Shown here piece after piece: positions 1 to 7,414 of a stretch of DNA of 32,351 nucleotides. Positions within the stretch are counted from its first letter, which is position 1. Each line of letters begins with the position of its first letter. This stretch comes from Pseudomonadota bacterium (lineage in GTDB: Bacteria; Pseudomonadota; Gammaproteobacteria; Burkholderiales; Rhodocyclaceae): contig JAGTRT010000032.1 of the NCBI GenBank assembly GCA_018261895.1, positions 1-32,351 of the forward strand, written 5' to 3'. The notes beneath the pieces are model-generated. The model had not been told where the DNA came from. It saw only the letters and a program-made list of their open reading frames with translations, and ran no database searches. The position numbers were made by a program, and so were the translations under genes.

Positions 1-2
1 TT

Positions 3-629
3 CCGCCGCAACCGCCGGCGCAGAAGGTCCCGACGCTGCAACCTGTCGTCGAACCGCCGAAGGTGCTGCCGCCGCAGAAGGTGCCGATGCTCGTTCCGCA
101 GCAGCCACCGGCACAGCAGACGCCGACGCCGCAGCCTGTCGGCGAACCGCCGAAGGTACTGCCGCCGCAGCAAGTGCCGATGCTCGTTCCGCCGCAGCCG
201 CCGGCGCAGCAGACGCCGACACCGCAGCCCGTCGTCGAACCGCCGAAGGTACTGCCGCCGCAGCAGGTGCCGATGCTCGTGCCGCCGCTGGTTCAAACCA
301 AGCCGACCTACAAGCCTCGCCCGCAGAGACCTGGCATACCGCCCGTGCTGGTGGGCGTGAGCGGGCAGGGTCCGAACGGCCAGGTCCCGCCGAGTCACCA
401 ACTGGCCATTCACGAACCCAACCGCCCCATGCCGGTTACGTCCGGGGATCATCAGGGGGCGCAGGTCTACTCGTTCGAGTTCATAGAACCCGGCATTCAG
501 AACCACAAGGTTGAGGTCTACCGCAGCCGTGATGCCCAGGAAGTCATCTACAAGGACACGATCCCCATGGATGCTGGCGGATTCCATCTGAGGGTCATCG
601 GTATCCGGAACCCGGATTACAGCAATTGA
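3..629 (+). CDS. Proline-rich tandem-repeat protein, C-terminal part (5' end outside window)
   Basis: The frame is open from base 3 with no convincing start, so the gene begins left of the window; the GTG at 63 lies inside the repeats and is probably not the start. The visible N-terminal part is a 31-residue (93 bp) tandem repeat built around EPPKVLPPQ, VPMLVP and QQTPTPQP, with unit boundaries near 58, 151 and 244. A non-repetitive tail of about 110 residues follows, rich in beta-prone residues (YSFEFIEPG, KVEVYRS, FHLRVIGI), and ends in TGA at 627-629. Proline- and glutamine-rich repeats of this kind usually form extended linkers in envelope or surface proteins. I do not recognise the family, and the function is unknown. 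Confidence 0.6.
   Translation, partial: PPQPPAQKVPTLQPVVEPPKVLPPQKVPMLVPQQPPAQQTPTPQPVGEPPKVLPPQQVPMLVPPQPPAQQTPTPQPVVEPPKVLPPQQVPMLVPPLVQTKPTYKPRPQRPGIPPVLVGVSGQGPNGQVPPSHQLAIHEPNRPMPVTSGDHQGAQVYSFEFIEPGIQNHKVEVYRSRDAQEVIYKDTIPMDAGGFHLRVIGIRNPDYSN
58..280 (+). repeat. 93-bp in-frame tandem repeat
   Basis: The string CGAAGGT(A/G)CTGCCGCCGCAG recurs at 58, 151 and 244, an exact 93-bp period. At least two full units and a partial third are visible, and the array continues off the left edge. Each unit encodes 31 residues, so gain or loss of units keeps the frame. Confidence 0.85.
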
Positions 630-633
630 TCAC

Positions 634-661
634 CCCGGCAGGGCACACTGACCCTGCCGGG
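634..661 (+). terminator. Hairpin after the proline-rich gene
   Basis: A perfect 10-bp stem (CCCGGCAGGG / CCCTGCCGGG) with an 8-base loop starts five bases after the stop codon. No T tract follows, so it is either a weak terminator or an mRNA 3'-stabilising hairpin. Confidence 0.55.
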
Positions 662-723
662 AGGGTTGCGCATGCCGACGAGTGAATGAAGGCGCTGCAA
701 CAGAAATCGAGAGGGTCACCGTC

Positions 724-1089
724 ATGCATCCACTGCTCAAGGTCTCACCCAAACGCCTGTTGGCCGTGCTTTCCCTGCTCATTGCCCCGTGCGCCGTTCA
801 GGCCGCCGGGCTCGACTACTACAAGGAAGGGGCCATCTGCGACAGGAAATCCGGGTTTTGCGCCGACCACATGGGGGTTTCGGTCGCGCTGACCAAGCTC
901 TATCTTGGCGACAAGGCGGAAGCAAGGCTGATGGCCGAAATCAACAAGGTCGGGATTCAGGATTTCGACGCCACCACCTTTTCCATGCGCGGCGGCCTGA
1001 CCTGCGATACCAAGGTCAAGACTTGCTGGACCAATCGTTACGACAAAAAAGTCGACGCCAAGGCCACCCGCGTCTTGTTTGGCCAATAA
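724..1089 (+). CDS. Small secreted protein, Fels1/YcgJ-like
   Basis: This 121-residue protein has a clear signal peptide: basic KVSPKR, a hydrophobic LLAVLSLLIAP stretch and an AVQA cleavage site at about residue 27. The mature part carries two cysteine pairs (AICDRKSGFC and LTCDTKVKTC) with the motifs GVSVALTKLYLG and RYDKK. From memory this pattern fits the Fels-1 prophage protein-like/YcgJ family of small periplasmic proteins of unknown function. The ATG at 724 was chosen over an upstream in-frame ATG at 682 because GAGAGG at 709-714 sits 9 bases before it and the signal peptide then starts properly. It is probably exported to the periplasm and held by disulfides. The role is unknown. Confidence 0.7.
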   Translation: MHPLLKVSPKRLLAVLSLLIAPCAVQAAGLDYYKEGAICDRKSGFCADHMGVSVALTKLYLGDKAEARLMAEINKVGIQDFDATTFSMRGGLTCDTKVKTCWTNRYDKKVDAKATRVLFGQ

Positions 1090-1154
1090 GCCCAAAGCCC
1101 CGACCGGCCGGAACTACTGAATCAAGCACCTGCATCGCCCAGGGCTTCTTGCAC

Positions 1155-1212
1155 GGATTTCAGTTTTGGCCGTTTTTTACGGTAGACCGTAGTAAACCCG
1201 GTAGACCGTGAG
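1155..1212 (+). repeat. Dispersed 40-bp element, copy 1 (double-core variant)
   Basis: The left part (ATTTCAGTTTTGGCCGTTTTTT) matches the family. The core is changed to ACGGTAGACCGT (1179-1190) and is followed 19 bases later by a second core, CCGGTAGACCGT (1198-1209). Each core is a self-complementary CGGT-NN-ACCG. The copy lies between the converging ends of the Fels1-like and CoA-transferase genes. It is the most divergent copy. Confidence 0.7.
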
Positions 1213-1229
1213 ATTCGCCCGCCGGGGCT

Positions 1230-2420
1230 TCAGAAGGAAACCGGATCGCTGACGACGCCGGTTGTGGCGAGGCGTTCGATTTCGTCTGCCGATAAACCCA
1301 ACGCCGCGAGGCGTTCGCGGGAGTGTTCGCCGAGCAGCGGGGGCGGGTTCTGGATGGCGCCGGGGGTGCGTGAGAGGCGGGGGGCGGGGGTTGGCTGCAG
1401 CACGCCTGCGACCTCGGCAAAGGCTTCGCGGGCGACGTTGTGCGGGTGGGCCGGGGCGTCGGTCATGCTGAGCACCGGCCAGACGCAGTCGTCGGTGTCG
1501 TCGAACAAGGCGGTCCAATGCGGGCGGGGCTGGGCCTTGAAGATGGCCGTCAGGCGCGCCTTCATGGCTGGCCAGGTGGTCGTGTCGTACTGCTTGCCGC
1601 TGAAGTCCGGGTCGCCGACGAGGCCGAGGCGTTCGACGAAGGTCTTGTAGAACTGCGGTTCGAGCGGGCAGACGCTGATCCACTCACCGTCGGCGCATTG
1701 ATAGACGTCGTAGAACGGCGCGCTCGAGTCGATGGCGCACTCGCCTTTCCATTCGCCGAGGGCTTCGAGGTTGAACAGGCCGTGGGCGAGGACGGCGGCT
1801 CCTTCGCACATGGCGGCGTCGATGACCTGGCCCTTGCCCGAGCGTTGCGTTTCGATCAGGGCGCAGGCGATGCCCCAGGCCAGCATGAGACCGCCGCCGC
1901 CCATGTCGCCGACCAGCGTCGGCGGTGCCCACGGCGCGCCGCCGTGGCGCCGGCCGGTGTCGAGCACGCCGGCAATGGCCGCGTAGTTGGCGTCGTGCCC
2001 GGCGCGCGGGGCGAGGGGGCCGGTCTGGCCCCAGCCGGTCATGCGGCCGTAGATCAGGCGCGGGTTGCGGGCCAGGCATTCGTCCGGGCCGAAACCGAGG
2101 CGTTCCATGACGCCGGGGCGGAAGCCCTCGATCAGGACGTCGGCCTCTTCGATCAGCTTGAAGACGAGCGCCTTGGCTTCCGGGTGCTTGAGGTCGATGC
2201 ACAGCGATTTCTTACCACGATTGGCCACGGCCTTGCGCCCGCCGCCGAAGAGCTGCGAGGCGAAGGTGCCGCCGGCGCGTTCGAGCAGCGTGACCTCGGC
2301 GCCCATGTCGGCGAGCAGCATGCCGCAGAACGGCCCGGGGCCGATGCCGGCGAATTCGACGACCTTGATGCCGGCCAGCGGGCCGCGGGAGGGGGTGGTG
2401 GTTTGCATGGTGCTTGTCAT
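1230..2420 (-). CDS. CaiB/BaiF family CoA-transferase, alpha-methylacyl-CoA racemase-like
   Basis: About 396 residues. The N-terminal GPLAGIKVVEFAGIGPGPF and the following MLLADMGAEVTLLER are characteristic of the alpha-methylacyl-CoA racemase branch of class III CoA-transferases. GHDANYAAIAG, GDMGGGG and EPQF correspond by family knowledge to the His, Asp and Glu positions used for proton transfer in the racemases. The likely role is epimerising 2-methyl-branched acyl-CoA thioesters during branched-chain or isoprenoid acid degradation in the cytoplasm. A CoA-transferase of similar fold is the alternative. The first ATG (2420) is used; a TTG at 2426 and an ATG at 2408 are also possible, and none has a strong ribosome site. 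It is divergent from the SIR2 operon and functionally unrelated to it. Confidence 0.85.
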   Translation of the reverse strand: MTSTMQTTTPSRGPLAGIKVVEFAGIGPGPFCGMLLADMGAEVTLLERAGGTFASQLFGGGRKAVANRGKKSLCIDLKHPEAKALVFKLIEEADVLIEGFRPGVMERLGFGPDECLARNPRLIYGRMTGWGQTGPLAPRAGHDANYAAIAGVLDTGRRHGGAPWAPPTLVGDMGGGGLMLAWGIACALIETQRSGKGQVIDAAMCEGAAVLAHGLFNLEALGEWKGECAIDSSAPFYDVYQCADGEWISVCPLEPQFYKTFVERLGLVGDPDFSGKQYDTTTWPAMKARLTAIFKAQPRPHWTALFDDTDDCVWPVLSMTDAPAHPHNVAREAFAEVAGVLQPTPAPRLSRTPGAIQNPPPLLGEHSRERLAALGLSADEIERLATTGVVSDPVSF

Positions 2421-2505
2421 GGGCAAATTCGAATGGGATCAGAACATATCACCCAACACGCAGTTTGGGCATGGCGGCCAGTGTAGGGCGTGCGCCGAAA
2501 AACAC

Positions 2506-2521
2506 TGTCGCAAACCTGACA
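2506..2521 (+). promoter_or_regulatory. NifA upstream activator site (TGT-N10-ACA) of the SIR2 operon
   Basis: TGTCGCAAACCTGACA fits the NifA consensus TGT-N10-ACA exactly. It lies about 84 bases upstream of the transcription start predicted from the sigma-54 element at 2573-2586. The TGTCGCAA half is shared with the sites before nifB (21119) and before the Fe-S protein gene (23364). Confidence 0.75.
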
Positions 2522-2570
2522 ATCCAATCATGGTGCATCCGGAAAGCCTTGCCAGCGTTGAAAGCAGGAT

Positions 2571-2588
2571 CGGGCGTGGAATTTGCTG
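2571..2588 (+). promoter_or_regulatory. Sigma-54 (-24/-12) promoter of the SIR2 operon
   Basis: GG at 2573-2574 and GC at 2585-2586 are separated by exactly 10 bases, and the -12 box reads TTTGCT. The -24 box (GGGCGT) departs from TGGCAC. The predicted transcript start is near 2598, which gives a leader of about 24 bases to the ATG at 2622. Confidence 0.6.
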
Positions 2589-2621
2589 CTAGGGGTGCAC
2601 CCCACTTCAGAGCATACAAAA

Positions 2622-3458
2622 ATGACCCCAGAATTGCGCGAAAAACTGCTGGCCGGCCTCAAGGACGGCAGCATTGTTCCCTACCTCGGCCCGGGTGTTC
2701 TGGCCGACGTGAAAAATGCGGCGACCGGCGCGCCGATTCCCGCCGACAGCGATTCGCTGATCTACGCCATGAACGACGGCAAGCCGATGGCGCCCAAGCT
2801 CATGTACGAATTCCCGCGCGCGGCGATGAACGTCGAACTCAAGCGCGGCCGCAGCGCCGTCACCAAGTTCCTCAACCGCACCTACGGCGAAACCGCCTGG
2901 ACGCGTGGCGCCGTGCATGACTGGCTCAAGGGCATCGCGCCGCACTACGTTATCGACATCAATCGTGACACCCAGTTGCAGGACTCCTACGCCGACGTGC
3001 CGCACAACCTCATCGTCGGCATCGCCCGCCTCGGCGGCACCGATTTCCGCTACAAGCTCTACTTCTGGGATGGCGTCGCCTACAAGAAGACCGACGTCAT
3101 CAACGCTGCCCTGCCCATCCTCTACAAGCCGATGGGCACGCCGAAGCCGGAAGCCAACTACATCGCCTCCGACGCCGACTACGTCGATTTCATCACCGAA
3201 CTCATGGGCGGCTTCTCGATCCCGCCGGAAGTCAAGGAACTGCGCAAGGGCAAGCAATACCTGTTCATGGGCCTGCGCATGAACCGCGACACCGAACGCA
3301 TGGTGTTGTCCGACGTCATCTACGCCGCCGCCGAACCGGCCGGCTGGGCGCTGATCGCCAACCCCACCGACAAGGAGCGCCGCTTCTGCAAGAAGCAGAA
3401 GCTCGAACTGATCGAAGCCGACGTCTTCGATCTGATCGGCGCTGCCATCGCTGCGTAA
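2622..3458 (+). CDS. SIR2-like family protein of the nif regulon
   Basis: A 278-residue cytoplasmic protein. The N-terminal IVPYLGPGVL is the SIR2-like nucleotide-binding loop in the form seen in the SIR2_2 group. The C-terminal part (WALIANPTDKERRFCKKQ followed by LIEADVFDLI) also fits that group. NAD binding, hydrolysis or deacylation is possible, but the canonical sirtuin catalytic motif is not obvious and no zinc cysteines are seen, so no reaction can be assigned. The start is ATG 2622, just after the predicted sigma-54 promoter. No strong Shine-Dalgarno is visible. It is the first gene of a six-gene operon whose other members are redox or binding proteins. An NAD-linked role beside nitrogenase and DraG, another ADP-ribose enzyme, is an inference only. 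Confidence 0.75.
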   Translation: MTPELREKLLAGLKDGSIVPYLGPGVLADVKNAATGAPIPADSDSLIYAMNDGKPMAPKLMYEFPRAAMNVELKRGRSAVTKFLNRTYGETAWTRGAVHDWLKGIAPHYVIDINRDTQLQDSYADVPHNLIVGIARLGGTDFRYKLYFWDGVAYKKTDVINAALPILYKPMGTPKPEANYIASDADYVDFITELMGGFSIPPEVKELRKGKQYLFMGLRMNRDTERMVLSDVIYAAAEPAGWALIANPTDKERRFCKKQKLELIEADVFDLIGAAIAA

Positions 3459-3486
3459 ACCTCATTCAAACCTGTAAGGAAGAACC

Positions 3487-4044
3487 ATGCTGCTCGATCG
3501 TTACGAACCATACTTTTTCAACTCCAACTTCCGCGAAGCAGCCAGCGACGCCGGCTGGGAAGGCTATCGCGGCGAATTGGTCGTCATCGAAGGCGAAGTT
3601 GCCGACGACCAGGGCCGTCGCAAGCCGCCGGTCGCCCTCTTCAAGCAGGCCACCGTGCTCGCCCAGGGCGATGAACTCAAGCTGATCTCCGGCTCCCTTG
3701 AGGAACTCCAGCACTGGCCTTTCTTCATGGAAAAGTTCGGCGCCGACCTGAGCCCGTCCACCATCGCGGTGATGTTCACGGTCAACATCCCCAAGTCTTT
3801 CGTATCCACCATCAACGGCTGCACGGTCGTCTTCGTCTCGCTGACCGAAGGCCTGTGCTGGAACGAACTGATCGACCTCGCCGCACTCGATAAGGGCGAC
3901 TTCAAGGGTCAGGGCCCGGCTGACAAGATCGTCACCGTCTTCAATGCGCTGAAGGGCAACAAGTACAAGTACCCGGAAATGCCGGTCGACGAGGCGATGA
4001 AGAGCACCAACAACGCCAAGCGCGAAGTGCACGGCGCCGTCTGA
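3487..4044 (+). CDS. Conserved-looking protein of unknown function, nif-linked operon
   Basis: A 185-residue soluble protein with no signal peptide or membrane segment. It starts with MLLDRYEPYFFNSNFREAA and is mixed alpha/beta in character (GELVVIEGEV, FTVNIPKSFVSTINGCTVVFVSLT). Only two cysteines are seen, and no metal- or nucleotide-binding motif. AAGGAAG lies 5-6 bases before the ATG. It sits 28 bases after the SIR2-like gene, and its TGA overlaps the hemerythrin ATG by one base (TGATG), so the two are probably translationally coupled. I do not recognise the family. Its place between SIR2-like and oxygen-binding proteins under NifA control suggests a nitrogenase-related task. Confidence 0.65.
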   Translation: MLLDRYEPYFFNSNFREAASDAGWEGYRGELVVIEGEVADDQGRRKPPVALFKQATVLAQGDELKLISGSLEELQHWPFFMEKFGADLSPSTIAVMFTVNIPKSFVSTINGCTVVFVSLTEGLCWNELIDLAALDKGDFKGQGPADKIVTVFNALKGNKYKYPEMPVDEAMKSTNNAKREVHGAV

Positions 4045-4421
4045 TGGCCTGGGACGAAGCGCAACACGCCCTCGGGGTGCCGGAAATGGACGGCACCCAC
4101 CGCGAATTCGCCGAGCTGGCCTATGCCCTGCTCGTCGCGTCCGACGAGGACTTCCCGGCGCTCTTCGTCCGTTTGCACGAACACACCCGCCAGCACTTCG
4201 AGCACGAAGGCAAGCTCATGAAGGCCTGCCGCTTCCCGGCGATTGGCGAGCACCACAGCGAGCACCTGCGTGTGCTCGGTGAGCTCGCCCACTTCTCGCG
4301 CGGGGTGGCGGCCGGTCGGCTTGGCCTCGCCCGCGAGTATGTGCGCAATCTGCCGACCTGGTTCGCCGGTCATCTGGCGACCATGGATTCGGCGCTGGCG
4401 GGGTGCCTGCGGAAGGTCTGA
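4044..4421 (+). CDS. Bacteriohemerythrin
   Basis: 125 residues, the usual size of a single-domain hemerythrin. The di-iron ligand pattern is visible in order: MDGTHREF (His), LHEHTRQHFEHEGKLM (His and Glu), IGEHHSEHLRV (two His) and FAGHLATMD (His and Asp). Such proteins bind oxygen reversibly at a non-haem di-iron site and act as cytoplasmic oxygen buffers or carriers. It overlaps both neighbours through TGATG junctions, so it is probably co-translated with them. Within a NifA-controlled operon, the natural inference is oxygen scavenging or delivery that protects nitrogenase. That role is not shown by the sequence itself. Confidence 0.88.
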   Translation: MAWDEAQHALGVPEMDGTHREFAELAYALLVASDEDFPALFVRLHEHTRQHFEHEGKLMKACRFPAIGEHHSEHLRVLGELAHFSRGVAAGRLGLAREYVRNLPTWFAGHLATMDSALAGCLRKV

Positions 4422-4795
4422 TGGCCGAAGATCGCGTCGCCGCCAAGTTCGCGGTCTGCCCGAGCGGCGCGCTGGCCAACGGCCAGTACCGCAAGCTGGC
4501 CCTGGTTTTCGAGGGGCGGGAGGAGGAATGCCTGCTCCTGCGCTTCGACGGCCAGGTCTATGCCTATCTCAACCGCTGCGTGCACATGCCACGCCGGTTG
4601 GATGGCGAAGTCGCCGAGATCTTCGACGAAACCGGGCGCTACCTGCGCTGCTCGATGCACGGCATCGTCTACACGCCGCAATCCGGCACTTCGGTCAGCG
4701 CCATGTGCGAAGGCGAACAACTGCGCGCCGTGACGGTCTATGAAGAAGACGGCACGGTCGGCCTCGCCGATTTCCGGGTGTCCGCCTGCCGTTGA
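4421..4795 (+). CDS. Rieske-type [2Fe-2S] ferredoxin
   Basis: 124 residues, about the length of soluble Rieske ferredoxins. Two ligand pairs are present, CVHMPRRLD (Cys-x-His) and CSMHGIVYTP (Cys-x2-His), 31 residues apart with acidic sequence between. There is no signal peptide, so it is a cytoplasmic electron carrier rather than a bc1 subunit. The ATG at 4421 overlaps the hemerythrin stop (TGATG). The adjacent nitroreductase-like flavoprotein is a plausible partner; that pairing is inferred from adjacency. Confidence 0.82.
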   Translation: MAEDRVAAKFAVCPSGALANGQYRKLALVFEGREEECLLLRFDGQVYAYLNRCVHMPRRLDGEVAEIFDETGRYLRCSMHGIVYTPQSGTSVSAMCEGEQLRAVTVYEEDGTVGLADFRVSACR

Positions 4796-4821
4796 ACGCT
4801 CTGCCAGAAAGGCCCAGCCCC

Positions 4822-6468
4822 GTGCCGGACAAGCTGCAAGACATCGTGCGCGCCTACCACGCGCGAACCAAACACCGCTTCGAAGCCTACGCCGAAGGCC
4901 CCGGCCAGCTGGACTGGGACGCCCAGCCGGCGGCCTTTCGCCACTACGCGGGGGCGCCGCTGCTCGAATTGCCGCTGGCCGCCGACCGTTTCGAACGATC
5001 TTACGGTCAACTGGAAAAAAAGCCCAAAATCGAAATTTCGCCGGACCTTGCCAGCCTCGGCGCCTTGCTCGAACTGTCCTTCGGGCTCTCTGCCTGGAAG
5101 ACCTGGGGGCCGAGCCGCTGGGCGCTGCGCTGCAATCCCTCGTCGGGCAACCTGCACCCGGTCGAAGCCTACGTCCTGAGCGACGGCCTGCCCGGGGTTG
5201 GCGGCGGCCTGCAGCATTACGATCCGGAAGATCACGCCCTCGAAGGCCGCGCCCTGAGCGAACCGGTGCCGGGCGCGCCCTGGCTGGCCATCGGCCTGAG
5301 CAGCGTGATGTGGCGCGAAGCCTGGAAATACGGCGAACGCGCCTTCCGCTACTGCCAGCTCGATGTCGGCCACGCGGCCGGCGCCCTGGCCTACGCCGCC
5401 GCGCTGCTCGGCTGGGAGGTCGTGCCGGTCGGCGCGACGGCCGACACCCTGAGCCATTGCCTCGGCCTCGACCGGCTGGACGATTTCCCGCCCTCGCGCT
5501 ACGCTTTCACCGAAACCGAGGAGCCGGAAATCCTGTTCGCAGTCCGCGCCCCGGGCCTGCGCCCGCCGCCGGCCGCCGAGGCGCTCGCCGCCTGGCTCGA
5601 CGGCGCCACCTGGCAGGGCGCGCCGAGCCGCATCGACCCCTCGCCCGGCTACCTCTGGCCGGCCATCGACCAGGTCGCCACGGCCAGCCGCGAGGCCGTC
5701 GATTCGGCCGAAACGCCCGTCTTCGCGCCCTTGCCGCCGCTCGCCCCGCACCCGACCTCGGCCGGCGCCGCGGCCATCATCCGCCAGCGGCGCAGCGGCC
5801 AGCGTTTCGACCCCAAATGCACGCTGCCCAAAGCCGCCTTCTACCGCATGCTCGACGCCGTCCTACCGCGTCCGCAGGTACCGTGGCCGGCGCAGGAAAG
5901 CGTCTCGCGCATTCATCTGCTGCTCTTCGTGCTGCGCGTCGACGGCCTGCCTAGCGGCCTCTACCTGCTGCCGCGCACCCCAGCCGCCGCCCGCGAACTG
6001 CCGGCGGCGCTCGCCCCGGCCGATGATCGCTTCGCCAACCGCCGTCCGGTGGCCGACATCGACCCCGAGTGCCCCGCCCACCTCGGCCTGATCTGCCTCG
6101 CCGAGCTCGGCCTGCAGGAAATGCAGCGCATCGCGCGCTCCCTGTCCTGCCATCAGGACATCGCCGCGACCAGCGCCTTCTCGCTCGGCATGCTCGGCGA
6201 ACTGGAGGAAGCGACGCTCAACGCCCACGGCTACCGCACCCTGCTGCGCGAAGCCGGGCTGGTTGGTCAGGTGCTTTACCTCGAAGCCGAAGCCGCCGGC
6301 GTGCGCGGCACCGGCATCGGCTGCTTCTTCGACGACCCGGTACATCAGCTCGCCGGCCTTGCCGGTCCGCGCTACCAGAGCGTCTATCACTTCACGGTCG
6401 GCACGCCGATCACCGACGCGCGCATCGAAACCGGCCCGCCTTACCCCCAACGACAAGAGAAACCATGA
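4822..6468 (+). CDS. SagB-type nitroreductase-family dehydrogenase carrying a dispersed repeat
   Basis: About 548 residues holding two nitroreductase-like halves. The first has TWGPSRWALRCNPSSGNLHPVEAY (near residues 95-115), the SagB-type FMN-binding signature. The second has AAAIIRQRRSGQRFD and RIHLLLFVLR, and ends with GTGIGCFFDDPVH. It probably binds FMN and performs an oxidation or reduction on an unknown substrate. GTG 4822 is preferred because AAAGG precedes it; a TTG at 4792 overlapping the Rieske gene is an alternative. Bases 5001-5040 are a minus-strand copy of the dispersed element, read in frame as YGQLEKKPKIEIS near residues 61-73, before the first catalytic half. The stop overlaps the ankyrin gene start (ATGA). 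Confidence 0.78.
   Translation: MPDKLQDIVRAYHARTKHRFEAYAEGPGQLDWDAQPAAFRHYAGAPLLELPLAADRFERSYGQLEKKPKIEISPDLASLGALLELSFGLSAWKTWGPSRWALRCNPSSGNLHPVEAYVLSDGLPGVGGGLQHYDPEDHALEGRALSEPVPGAPWLAIGLSSVMWREAWKYGERAFRYCQLDVGHAAGALAYAAALLGWEVVPVGATADTLSHCLGLDRLDDFPPSRYAFTETEEPEILFAVRAPGLRPPPAAEALAAWLDGATWQGAPSRIDPSPGYLWPAIDQVATASREAVDSAETPVFAPLPPLAPHPTSAGAAAIIRQRRSGQRFDPKCTLPKAAFYRMLDAVLPRPQVPWPAQESVSRIHLLLFVLRVDGLPSGLYLLPRTPAAARELPAALAPADDRFANRRPVADIDPECPAHLGLICLAELGLQEMQRIARSLSCHQDIAATSAFSLGMLGELEEATLNAHGYRTLLREAGLVGQVLYLEAEAAGVRGTGIGCFFDDPVHQLAGLAGPRYQSVYHFTVGTPITDARIETGPPYPQRQEKP
5001..5040 (-). repeat. Dispersed 40-bp element, copy 2, inside the nitroreductase gene
   Basis: Read on the minus strand it is CGAAATTTCGATTTTGGGC followed by TTTTTTTCCAGTTGACCGTAA, with one change in the core (CCAG for CCGG). 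It is the only copy on the minus strand, but the host gene is on the plus strand, so it has the same orientation relative to its gene as the copies in draG and the modD remnant. No stop codon arises. Confidence 0.85.
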
Positions 6469-6914
6469 GCCCCGCCCTGAGCCAAACTCTCGCCACCTTC
6501 CTCGCCGAACACGGCTTCACCGACGACATCAACGCCCCGCAGGCCGACGGCCGCTTCACGCCGCTCATGCGTGCCGCCAAGCTCGGCCGGCTCGACATCG
6601 TCGACGAACTGCTCTCGCTGGGCGTCGATCTCAACGCCCTCAACGCCGACGGCTGCAACGCCCTGTGGCTGGCCTGCTACAACGGCAGCCATGACCTCAT
6701 CGAACGCCTCATCGCCGCCGGCGTGAACATCGACCAGCAAAACGGCAACGGCGCCAGCGCGCTCATGTACGTGTCGTCCAACAGCAAGCCGGACCTCGTC
6801 AAATTGCTGCTCGAAAAGGGCGCCAACCCGAGGCTCAAAAACTTCGACGACTTCACCGCCCTCGACCTCGCCGCCTCGCTCGAATGCCTGAAACTGCTGC
6901 GCAAGGCTGCGTGA
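6465..6914 (+). CDS. Ankyrin-repeat protein, last gene of the nif-linked operon
   Basis: 149 residues forming about three to four ankyrin repeats: FTPLMRAAKLGRLDIVDELLSLGVDLN, then CNALWLACYNGSHDLIERLIAAGVNID, then ASALMYVSSNSKPDLVKLLLEKGANPR, then a partial FTALDLAASLECLKLL. Ankyrin repeats mediate protein-protein contacts and there is no enzymatic domain. The ATG overlaps the preceding stop (ATGA), so it is translationally coupled. Small ankyrin proteins near nif genes are known from related diazotrophs; a scaffold or regulatory partner for the operon's other products is an inference. Confidence 0.85.
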   Translation: MSPALSQTLATFLAEHGFTDDINAPQADGRFTPLMRAAKLGRLDIVDELLSLGVDLNALNADGCNALWLACYNGSHDLIERLIAAGVNIDQQNGNGASALMYVSSNSKPDLVKLLLEKGANPRLKNFDDFTALDLAASLECLKLLRKAA

Positions 6915-6971
6915 GGCGGCGGGAAGAGGTGGCTGGTAGCTTGAAAAGCACCGGTCAGCACGAAGCAATTT

Positions 6972-7280
6972 TTAGTCGCGACTTGCATTCTTGAGCAGCA
7001 AGACAATTGCCGCATCGAAGCGGCGGCGAAGCTTGAGGCATTCTTGAAATGCCACAACACCGACAAAAAAACCGATTCCTGCCGACATTCCCATGAAAAG
7101 TTGGGCGTACTCCCCCGCATAAGCATTAAGCGCTCCTATACAGCCGCCTGCAACGATTGCCAGGACATAGTGCCATTGGGAGAAATTGGTTGGACGAGCC
7201 CTGATCAATGCGAGCGCTTCAGCTTGTGCGGTCACTTCTTTTGCGATCCGGTTGCCTTCAAGTTGATTCACGATATTCAT
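6972..7280 (-). CDS. Small two-helix membrane protein, unknown
   Basis: 102 residues from the ATG at 7280, chosen because GGAG lies 5 bases upstream; an in-frame start at 7310 is possible. A soluble N-terminal helix (NQLEGNRIAKEVTAQAEAL) precedes two hydrophobic segments, YVLAIVAGGCIGALNAYAG and LFMGMSAGIGFFVGVVAF, and a basic end (KLRRRF). It converges with the nif-linked operon and is probably unrelated to it. The family is not recognised. Confidence 0.5.
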   Translation of the reverse strand: MNIVNQLEGNRIAKEVTAQAEALALIRARPTNFSQWHYVLAIVAGGCIGALNAYAGEYAQLFMGMSAGIGFFVGVVAFQECLKLRRRFDAAIVLLLKNASRD

Positions 7281-7414
7281 TTGTGCTCCGTGTCGAAAGG
7301 TGAGTTGCATGGGGTTTTTTGTAGGTAAGGGGCGTGCGGCTTGCCGCGTGTTCCGGCGAGCGAAGGGGGCTTTGGCTGGATGCTAGGGGATGGTGATGCA
7401 GCGAGTCGCAATAT

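Noticed and set aside
2530..2560. Alternative sigma-54 elements around TGGTGCATCC and CCTTGCC before the SIR2-like gene
   Set aside because: GG and GC are 8 bases apart or unmatched; only the pair at 2573/2585 has the required 10-base spacing.
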